Below are positions 56,863 to 64,000 of a stretch of 64,000 nt of DNA, piece after piece (the stretch's first letter is position 1; the number at the start of each line of letters is the position of its first letter). Position numbers and translations under genes: made by a program. This stretch comes from Macrolepiota albuminosa. Lineage: Eukaryota > Basidiomycota > Agaricomycetes > Agaricales > Agaricaceae. The stretch spans positions 3,274,612 to 3,338,611 of the forward strand of contig JAMWFC010000113.1 of NCBI GenBank assembly GCA_027475525.1, given 5' to 3'. Below the pieces are notes generated by a model. It was not told the DNA's origin. It did no database searches and saw only the letters and a list, made by a program, of their open reading frames with translations.

Positions 56863-59800
56863 TTATTTCAGGCCGAGTCGAGGGCGGAGGTACCTAAAGG
56901 CGGGAGTGGGGAGAGCCTTCGTAAAGATGTCGGCGGTATTCTCCTTGGAAGGGACACGGTGCAATACCAATTCGTTGGATTGTACGCGTTCGCGGAGGAA
57001 GTGGTATTTTATGTCCACGTGCTTTACACGCGCGTGGAGGAGTGGATCTTCGGATAATGCGATCGCCGAGTCGTTGTCGCAAAATATGCGTGTCGCTTGT
57101 TGAGTAGTGTCGAATCCGATGTTTTGCAGTAGTGCACGAAGCCAGATGCCTTCCTGCGCGCTCTCGAAGGCCGCCATATATTCGGCCTCGCAAGATGAGG
57201 CTGCGACCGTCTTCTGTTTCCGAACGGCCCACGATATGGCCCCGGAGCCTAAGTTCCAGAGGTAACCCCCAACACTCCTTCTCGTGTCGGGGCAGCTGGC
57301 CCAATCTGAGTCTGTGAATCCAGTTAAGACCATGTTCTCCTCCTTTCCTCCCAGGTGTAGTTTCAGATCTCGCGTGCCCTTTAAGTATCGCACCAGTCGA
57401 GTCGCGGCGTTCCAGTGCGGCGTAGCGTATGAGTCTAGGTACTGAGTAAGTTGTTGGACACCGAATGCGATATCAGGTCGCGTTGATATGGCGAGGTATA
57501 GGAGGCAGCCGACGAGCTGTCGGTATGGGGTCCGCTCAAGGATTTGTCGTTCTTCTAGTGGTAGGGTGGTTCGGTCGATGCGTCGCAGCCTGGAATTGGG
57601 ATCCATTGGAAGTGATAACGGTGTTGCATCCTTTTGACCAAATTGTACGATTATCTTATCGATGAGTGCAGTCTGTGAGAGTATTACTGTGTGATTAGGG
57701 CGGTCCCAATCGACAGCGATCCCAACAACAAAGCGGGGAAGACCAAGATCTGAGATAGTCCAGACCTGTCGCATTTGATCTTTGAATCGGTCGTTCTCTG
57801 CTTTACTGCTGGCGATAGACAAAAAATCGTCGACATGGAGTGCTGCTATGACTGTGCCCTGATCAGTATTCCTGTAGTATATGCAGGACTCGCACGCAAG
57901 TCGTTGGAAGCCCCACGATATCATCTTTTCATTTACCGTGCCATTCCAGATCCTTCCCGCCTGCTTCATCCCGTAGAGACCTCGCATCAGCATCCAGACC
58001 CAATCTTCCTTGCCTCGCTCTTCGAAACCATCTGGCTGTTTCATATACTGTACTTCCTCCTCAGGAAGAATGCCGTACAGAAATGCGGTCTTGACGTCGA
58101 TCTGGGTGGCATCCCACCCCTTTACTGCCGCGATATGCAAGAGTATGCGCCAAGATTCCATGCGTGCGGTTGGTGAGGTTGTTTTAGTAAAGTCCCGCCC
58201 CTGTATTTGCTCGTACCCTCGAAACACTAGCCTCACTTTGAACCTGACTGCGTTTCCGTGTTCATCGCGTTTGATTTTGAACACGGGTCTGCCTGTTCTT
58301 ACCTTTTGCCCAGGTGGCACGGCGGATCGTGGAACTAGCTTGTAGACACCCATGTCTCGAAGAGAGTTCAACTCATCCCGGTACGCTGCCTCCCATCTAG
58401 CCGAGTCCCCAGACTGTTTGGCTTCTTTCCAAGTTCGGGGCTCCTCACTGATGTTTGTGGCCGCGGGATCGGTGCCGAGCCCCTCAGCTGTGGAGAATAG
58501 GTACTCGATATCTTCCAGTGAGGCGATGTTGGCCAGATCTGGGACAGCACGATCTTGATCAGGTCCGTCGATCTCATGATCAGCGGCCCCTGGTGCTCGA
58601 TCTCTGGCTATCTCCGGGACGTCATCGTTCCCTTGCTGGCGGTTTGCTCGAGCTGTGCGTAGTCTCTCGGCTGCCTCGATTGACTCCTGCACGGCTCTCT
58701 GTGTACGGCTTTGTGGCATGCTGTCTGGACTTGCCTTCTCTGTTGGGACTGGGATGCGGCTGGATCGACGGAGTTGAGGGATCGGAGGTGCAGGCAGAGT
58801 ATCTTCGACTGCGGGCGTGGGATTGGGCTCTGGTTGAGGCTGATATAGGGATTCGGCATCGTAATCGTCGTGGTATGTCTGTGACTGTGTGTGTTGCTGA
58901 ACGAGCTCACTAGGGAGTGTAGGTTCTTCCTGCGAAGTGATCATCGTAGGTTGAGGATGGCCGTCCTGGCTCTCACAAAACTTGACGTGGTAAGTTTCAT
59001 AGATTCTGCCAGTCTTCCGCTCGTAACATCTGTATGTTTTGGAGTTTAGACCGTATCCGATTAGGACGCACTCAATGGATCGTGCATAGATCTTTGGGTT
59101 ATGAGAGGCGAGTATTAGAACAAATGCCTTACAGCCAATTTCTCGCAGGTAAGAATAGTCAGGTTTCCGACCTGTCCACGCTTCGTGAGGGGTGATGCCA
59201 TTGTAGGATTTTGACAGAGTTCTTTTATGGAGATGTGAAGCGGTGAGATAGAACTCATCCCACATGTTGGGTGGGCAGCCCGTAGCTAAACGCATTGTGC
59301 GTGCTTTCCCCATGAGCGTTCTATGCATCCGTTCAACCCGACCAATGTGCGCAGATGTATAGGGAGCTCCGAACTGCTGTTCTGATCCTTGTGAGATGAG
59401 CCATGCCTCCATTTGATGTCCAGTAAGCTCGCCATCATGCCCCGTACAATATACACCAAGTTTGGTCTGTGCCTCATTTTCTCTCGCAGTCTGCCATGCC
59501 TTCAGATGTGTCAGCGCATCTGATTTCCGCTTTAATAGTATAGACCAATGCTCGCTTGTGTAATCGTCGACAAGATTCATTATATGTGAGTATCCGTTAC
59601 GTGATACAACTGCTTGTGGTCCAGTTAAGTCTACCCAGACAATTTCCAGTCTACGCGTCGCCCTCCTCCCCTCCTCCCGCACCTTTGGCACTGCATTCCT
59701 GGTCTGTTTTCCAAGGATGCATGAGTCACATTTGGGCGGTTTGGAGGTGAAGGAGGAGGGCATACCTGGGACCAAGCCAGTTCTTGCCATCTCCATGACT

Positions 59801-61542
59801 GTCTGGTAGTTGGCATGCCCGAGGCGGCGATGCCACGTTTCCAGGTCAGCAGCATGTTGGGATGTGAAGGCGCGATGTTCGGTGAGTGCGGCGTCAATTT
59901 TAAGCGAGTAGAGTCGTTGATGTGGAATGAGTAGTCCTTGTGCTACGAGTGCACGGGTAGATCGGTTGATGATTTTTATGGATGCGTGATCAAAGACGGA
60001 GTCGAGGCCTGAGCGCATGGCAAGCGAGCTGACGGATATTAGACGGACAGTAGCATTTGGGATGTATAAGACGTCGTCGAGGAAGATATCTGCTCCCTTC
60101 GCAATATGCAGCCGGATAGTCCCGATACCGATTGCAGTGACTGAGGAACCCCCGAGGCCTTTGACAGTGCGAGGTGGGGTAGGTTTAAGAGTGAGGAAGT
60201 CATTTCGGCATGGCGAGATGTGCACTGTGGCACCAGAGTCGATCAGGAAAGGCATGCGGTCTATAGATATGATTTGGCTGCGTTTTGGCTGGGGAGTCGG
60301 GGCGATGTCCGTGGCCAGGATCTTGTCATCAATTCTTATCGCATGTTTTGCCCAGTCGATGTCGGCACGGATTTCTTCAAACGCTGCAAACCCCATGTGC
60401 TCCCATTCCTCAGTGCTCTGGATCGCCTGCGTCGTAGTGACGCTTGCAAGTGCCGCTGTCTCTGGGGGAGATGGGAGTTGCCCGAGTTGAGTTTGGTCGA
60501 CATACCAGAGCTTCCCATCTAATCCGGTGACAGCGACAAAAGATTTTTCTGGGGTGGTCGAGGACAATTCCTTCGACTGTGGATTGGACCTCTTCTTGGA
60601 CTCTTTTTGTGCTGTCTGGGCGTCAACGATGGATCTCCCTGCCATCCCTCCCCCTTTCTGCACACAGAACAGCTTCGTGTGTCCTCGGCACGGCCGTTTG
60701 AGCGTGTGACAATTCTCGCAGCATGTCGCTCCAGGTCCATGGTTGTGACCTGGTAAGTCAGTGTCCCGAGACTTGCCCCCCCTCACGCTCAAGGCTGTGG
60801 CATGGCTCGATTTCGCTTTGGCATTGATTATGTTCTGGGCGTTTTCCATGAGGAGACGGATGGCGTTGGGGTCGCATGGCGAGGTCTGTGTGGAGTTGCT
60901 GATAATGCTCGAAACAGAGTTCTGGAGAGATTCGAAAGAGGGGTCGTTGAGGCTGTTTAGAAGGGCAATGCAAGTGAACAGGTCCTTGTCCACCTTCCCG
61001 ATGTCGAAAGCTCGTTTAACGATGTCTGTAATCTGCCCAGCAGTGGTCGGTAATGGCTCCGAGAGGGAGCAGTACATGGATAACGCTTCCTGTAGTAAAG
61101 CAATCTGCTTTATGGGACCCTCTCTCTGCGCACGTGCCTTGAGGTCAATGAAGCATTGTGCTGCCCCATTGTTCGTGACAAGGTCGCGATGCTCTGATTC
61201 GTCTAAGGCTGATTTAATGAAGGTGATAGCGAGGCGGTCATTCATCCCCCAATTGGCATGGGCGCGAGGCTCAGTCTCGGCGCTGGGACGTGGGATGATA
61301 GTGTCAAAGACGTACGCATAAATGCCATTAAGGATCAGCGCGTCTTTGAGACTCTCAGTCCATTGGGTGAAGTTTCCGTCTGCTCGCCTATATTTCACGC
61401 CTTCCCAGCGATGGCGAATAAGACGTTCGGGGACGGAGGGGTTGGTAGCGTCCGTAGACAGAGCTGCGGCGGGGGATTTGGATTCGGAGGCAGGAGCCAT
61501 GTTCCACCGGATGCAATCGGTATTACAGAGAACAAGAGACAC
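56863..61542 (-). CDS. Copia gag-pol polyprotein
   Basis: Open for 1559 codons from 61542. The likelier start is the internal Met at 61500 (MAPASESKSP), about 190 nt after the LTR, giving 1545 residues. Domains in order (numbering from 61542): UBN2-type gag (about 60-240), a spaced CCHC-like knuckle CENCHTLKRPCRGHTKLFC near 270, protease LIDSGATVHIS near 445, GAG-pre-integrase WHRRLGHANYQTV near 580, integrase with WVDLTGPQ and a later D and E, Copia-type RT (YGMKQAGRIWN, then LHVDDFLSIA), and RNase H (FTDSDWASCPDTRRSVGGYL, CEAEYMAA). Pol order PR-IN-RT-RH defines Copia. No break is seen, so the product is probably functional. Confidence 0.97.
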   Translation of the reverse strand: MSLVLCNTDCIRWNMAPASESKSPAAALSTDATNPSVPERLIRHRWEGVKYRRADGNFTQWTESLKDALILNGIYAYVFDTIIPRPSAETEPRAHANWGMNDRLAITFIKSALDESEHRDLVTNNGAAQCFIDLKARAQREGPIKQIALLQEALSMYCSLSEPLPTTAGQITDIVKRAFDIGKVDKDLFTCIALLNSLNDPSFESLQNSVSSIISNSTQTSPCDPNAIRLLMENAQNIINAKAKSSHATALSVRGGKSRDTDLPGHNHGPGATCCENCHTLKRPCRGHTKLFCVQKGGGMAGRSIVDAQTAQKESKKRSNPQSKELSSTTPEKSFVAVTGLDGKLWYVDQTQLGQLPSPPETAALASVTTTQAIQSTEEWEHMGFAAFEEIRADIDWAKHAIRIDDKILATDIAPTPQPKRSQIISIDRMPFLIDSGATVHISPCRNDFLTLKPTPPRTVKGLGGSSVTAIGIGTIRLHIAKGADIFLDDVLYIPNATVRLISVSSLAMRSGLDSVFDHASIKIINRSTRALVAQGLLIPHQRLYSLKIDAALTEHRAFTSQHAADLETWHRRLGHANYQTVMEMARTGLVPGMPSSFTSKPPKCDSCILGKQTRNAVPKVREEGRRATRRLEIVWVDLTGPQAVVSRNGYSHIMNLVDDYTSEHWSILLKRKSDALTHLKAWQTARENEAQTKLGVYCTGHDGELTGHQMEAWLISQGSEQQFGAPYTSAHIGRVERMHRTLMGKARTMRLATGCPPNMWDEFYLTASHLHKRTLSKSYNGITPHEAWTGRKPDYSYLREIGCKAFVLILASHNPKIYARSIECVLIGYGLNSKTYRCYERKTGRIYETYHVKFCESQDGHPQPTMITSQEEPTLPSELVQQHTQSQTYHDDYDAESLYQPQPEPNPTPAVEDTLPAPPIPQLRRSSRIPVPTEKASPDSMPQSRTQRAVQESIEAAERLRTARANRQQGNDDVPEIARDRAPGAADHEIDGPDQDRAVPDLANIASLEDIEYLFSTAEGLGTDPAATNISEEPRTWKEAKQSGDSARWEAAYRDELNSLRDMGVYKLVPRSAVPPGQKVRTGRPVFKIKRDEHGNAVRFKVRLVFRGYEQIQGRDFTKTTSPTARMESWRILLHIAAVKGWDATQIDVKTAFLYGILPEEEVQYMKQPDGFEERGKEDWVWMLMRGLYGMKQAGRIWNGTVNEKMISWGFQRLACESCIYYRNTDQGTVIAALHVDDFLSIASSKAENDRFKDQMRQVWTISDLGLPRFVVGIAVDWDRPNHTVILSQTALIDKIIVQFGQKDATPLSLPMDPNSRLRRIDRTTLPLEERQILERTPYRQLVGCLLYLAISTRPDIAFGVQQLTQYLDSYATPHWNAATRLVRYLKGTRDLKLHLGGKEENMVLTGFTDSDWASCPDTRRSVGGYLWNLGSGAISWAVRKQKTVAASSCEAEYMAAFESAQEGIWLRALLQNIGFDTTQQATRIFCDNDSAIALSEDPLLHARVKHVDIKYHFLRERVQSNELVLHRVPSKENTADIFTKALPTPAFRYLRPRLGLK

Positions 61543-61680
61543 AAGAAAGACACAGTAGACAAAGAGGTGTGATACGCGACGCGACGCGAGATGAGATCAG
61601 ATTCGAAGGAGGCCAAGGGTCTGGTTTCTAAGCGTTCGACGATTTTTTTTTTTTTTTTTTTAGAAAAGTCGTCGGGTAAT

Positions 61681-61690
61681 GCCCATAACC
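61681..61690 (-). other. Copia primer-binding site complementary to the initiator tRNA-Met anticodon arm
   Basis: GGTTATGGGC on the element strand begins right at the LTR edge. It is complementary to GCCCAUAACC, which spans the CAU anticodon loop of eukaryotic initiator tRNA-Met. This is the internal half-tRNA priming known for Drosophila copia, not 3'-CCA priming. Confidence 0.8.
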
Positions 61691-62035
61691 TGTTAGAAAC
61701 TGTACCAGGACCTAGATAGGATAATACAAGATTATTCCCTCAGTTCGTTATAATCGACTGTATTGTTACTATACCTAGATAGGATAATACAAGATTATTC
61801 CTGCGGTATAGTCAGTAAGTATGCTTGTGGTGTATTTAATAGTCTACTCACCCTCAGTTCGTTATAATCGACTGAGGGTGCTATCTACTTATGTCCATGT
61901 ATATATACTTGAGTGGTGAACAATGATTCCATTGTTCACACTGTCGAATGAAGGGTTGAGACAATGCAGGGATTGTAGTGGCTCGGCTGTGGTGGCGTTG
62001 TGACAATTGTGATATCTCGATGTGATATCCCAACA
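61691..62035 (-). repeat. Copia 5' LTR
   Basis: Same 345 bp as the 3' copy. A TATATATA sequence near 61900-61907 may serve as core promoter on either strand. Confidence 0.96.
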
Positions 62036-62040
62036 CTGCC

Positions 62041-62987
62041 AGCTTACATAACTTGAACATCATTGTGTATCCAGTGTAGGAAGCTGCTGTGAGTTCTCAG
62101 TTCTCGTATTGCGCCGCGATCTGCTGTGTCACGGTACACGTGACTGGCGCCCCATCATATTGGAGGGTAGTCCTCTTTTCTTATCTTAGTTCACTTCATT
62201 TATAGGTACGTTATATCACACTATGGCTCAGTGAACAACAATTTATAGTGCTAATAACGCGTCGCGTTGCGAATCGCTGTTAAAAGCCTTACATGCTGCA
62301 TTTGATGTTCTCGTGAATATATTCCGATTGAGACAGGACATGTAAGCCTCGGATTTTGGTTCGTACAACAGCTCACCGTAATTTTTTTTTGTCTAGATCT
62401 CGGAATATTCTTCCTTCAGTCAGCGTCTGGCAGGCAAGACTAGTACTGTCAACTAGGAACCGATAGAATCATCGAGAAGTTGTTCGAGTTCCATCAGATA
62501 TCTTTCCATAGATTCTGATATCTGACAGAAACCACTACTAGAGCCGAAGTGCAGATGCTAGTATGCTTTAGGACATCCAATCACGGTATAAGACTTGCTT
62601 CAGACAGGCTTCTCTACCACTTCGATCCCAGCGGAATGCCCATGAGCATGCAGTCCATTTTTGCTCAAAGTTGAATCCACCTGACAGCTTCTAAGCTGTT
62701 AGAGAAGCTTTGATACCAACGATGTGCCATATTTTGTGACCTTAAAGCTCGCTGCCCGGTCTGTTGACTTCGATATTACGTCTCGACTTACGGGCTTCCT
62801 CTTTAGCGACGGGTAGAATCAGAACAGTTGCAGACTAATACTTTCAATTGTGTCTTCTAGGGTAACTTTCGAATGGATCACGACACACACGTGCAGCTAT
62901 GCCCCATCTTATAAATCCAGCTGAGATATTGACTGCACCTGTCGTTCACTCGACTTTTATCATCGCGTTCCACTATGAAGCTTCTCT
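62041..62987. other. Intergenic and promoter region of the aminopeptidase gene
   Basis: No coding motif is seen in 62041-62890. An out-of-frame ATG at 62974 (MKLLYAIL...) precedes the annotated start. Confidence 0.5.
62910..62915 (+). promoter_or_regulatory. TATA box of the aminopeptidase gene
   Basis: TATAAA stands 64-78 bp before the two candidate start codons, a usual fungal spacing. Confidence 0.55.
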
Positions 62988-64000
62988 ATGCTATTCTGCA
63001 TGTCGTTAGTTGCCGTGTCCGTTATGGCGATTATTGTTCCTCCAGAGGCACCTGCCACCAATGCAAAGAATATGAATCATGACAGCGTACGTTTGAAATA
63101 CTTTTTTTTGCCACCTTTTGACGATCACAAATTTCAGCTCAATGCTACCAATATGCATAGGCTCGTCAATTCTCCGAATATGGCCTCGAGGGACGTTCTT
63201 GCTACGTGTTGGTGTTACTTTCAACACGTTGCTCCTTTGATTCGACTATTTCTCAGATCCTCCTCCGTCCCACCAGCACGAGGTGAAAGAAATTTCTGCT
63301 AACCTCTCCCTTCCGAATATACAATCTTGGGTTGACCAGCTCACTGTCTATCACAACCGATATCTTGTCACAGACAGTGGTGCAGAATCAGCGGAATGGT
63401 TCGTACGAACTGTTGGCGACGTAAGCTGATTCATGGTTACCGCTACATCAGACTGATCAACTGAAATCACTAGATCATTTCAAAATATCCTGGAAGTGGC
63501 GCGACTGTGCACCCTTTCATACACACATGGGCCCAGAACTCTGTCATTGCTAGGATCCCCGGATCAACCGATGGACCGGTTACTATTATTGCGGCCCACT
63601 TGGACAGCATTAACCGCAAGGACCTGCATCAAGGTCGAGCACCCGGTGCAGATGATAATGCCGCTGCCGCCGCCGACCTTATCGAGGTCTTTCGTGTTTT
63701 GTTGGCTTCTGGTTTCAAACCGAGAACGGCTGTAGAGTTTCATTGGTATGTTATCGAAATCGAATGAAATTTTGTCGAGAGAACTTTGTGCAGGCTAACA
63801 TTCAGTGTTGTCAGGTACTCTGGTGAGGAACCGGGCAGCCTTGGGTCGCAACCTATTGCGAAGAGCTACAAAGATGCTGGGACAGGAGTGAAGGCAATGA
63901 TGAACTTCGTCCTAACCGCTTAGTACGTCAGAGATCTGTCGATTGCCTGCTAGCCAAGTGTCGGCTAACTTGCCTTTCCCCACAGCATTCCACCTGACAC
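62988..64000 (+). CDS. Secreted M28-family aminopeptidase, partial (3' end outside window)
   Basis: Zinc metallopeptidase that removes N-terminal residues, leucine aminopeptidase type. Exons 62988-63086, 63138-63207, 63257-63420, 63474-63745, 63815-63922 and 63986 onward are consistent in phase with GT-AG introns of about 50-69 nt. A hydrophobic leader (MSLVAVSVMAII) precedes a propeptide-like stretch (LNATNMHRLV). The catalytic part has AAHLDS (His ligand and Asp), GADDNAAA (bridging Asp) and YSGEEPGSLGS (Glu-Glu pair), followed by MMNFVLTAY. The start is uncertain: ATG 62974 opens a signal-peptide-like MKLLYAIL in a different frame, which a single base would join. Secretion suggests nutrient protein breakdown. 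Confidence 0.92.

Larger units (their letters stand above)
56463..62040 (-). mobile_element. Intact Ty1/Copia LTR retrotransposon
   Basis: LTRs of 345 bp at 61691-62035 (5') and 56468-56812 (3') appear identical, with TGTTGG...CTAACA ends on the element strand. Target duplication CTGCC is at 56463-56467 and 62036-62040. A single open gag-pol, a primer-binding site and a polypurine tract are present. The insertion is very recent and may be active. The G+C content is clearly higher than that of the Gypsy remnants. Confidence 0.97.

Noticed and set aside
1..64000. CRISPR arrays, operons, riboswitches
   Set aside because: None seen, and the spliceosomal introns and LTR elements show a eukaryotic nuclear context.

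Overview
The window looks like nuclear DNA of a basidiomycete fungus, most likely an Agaricomycete. The evidence is short GT-AG introns of about 50-130 nt, a DUF6534-type membrane protein, a KRE9/KNH1-like GPI-anchored wall protein, an M28 aminopeptidase with many introns, and chromodomain Ty3/Gypsy elements of the mushroom type. About 80 percent of the window is transposon. The only host genes I can support are in 50.9-54.8 kb and at the right end from 63.0 kb.

Layout. 1-2625: plus-strand Helitron remnant (DUF6570-like and Rep HUH regions). 2626-3300: CpG-depleted Gypsy fragment. 3.7-7.9 kb: decayed minus-strand coding region I cannot place. 10527-22497: Gypsy-1, a chromovirus-like element with 232-bp LTRs, 5-bp TSD TGGAG and many stops. 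Its gag carries two nested insertions, a 204-bp solo-LTR-like unit holding an armless tRNA-like sequence and a 206-bp CACTA-like MITE. 25.7-27.2 kb: RT/RNase H remnant of another Gypsy family. 27974-33087: decayed multi-exon gene joining a zinc-ribbon region, a DDE-like region, a WRN-type 3'-5' exonuclease and a Cys-rich tail. 33.5-34.2 kb: Gypsy fragment. 34716-48233: Tc1/mariner element with ~220-bp TIRs and TA duplication, split by Gypsy-2 (35469-47298, identical 176-bp LTR cores, TSD TGTAG). 48.2-50.0 kb: hairpin cluster and an internally deleted Gypsy-1 relative. 50.9-54.8 kb: tRNA-Gln and two minus-strand genes. 56463-62040: intact, recent Copia element (345-bp LTRs, TSD CTGCC). 62988 to the end: 5' part of an M28 aminopeptidase.

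Gypsy-1 and Gypsy-2 share an unusual plan: one gag-PR-RT-RH-IN-chromodomain polyprotein, then a second long 3' ORF of about 980 codons with a conserved C-terminal domain that I do not recognise. Decay is mostly C-to-T/G-to-A, often at CpG (CGA to TGA stops), as expected from methylation or RIP-like mutation.

A technical signal overlies this. At 17 unrelated places a segment is tandemly duplicated with a period of exactly 77 bp. This fits unmerged k=77 assembly-graph overlaps and makes many ORFs look broken. Removing one copy restores frames in Gypsy-2.
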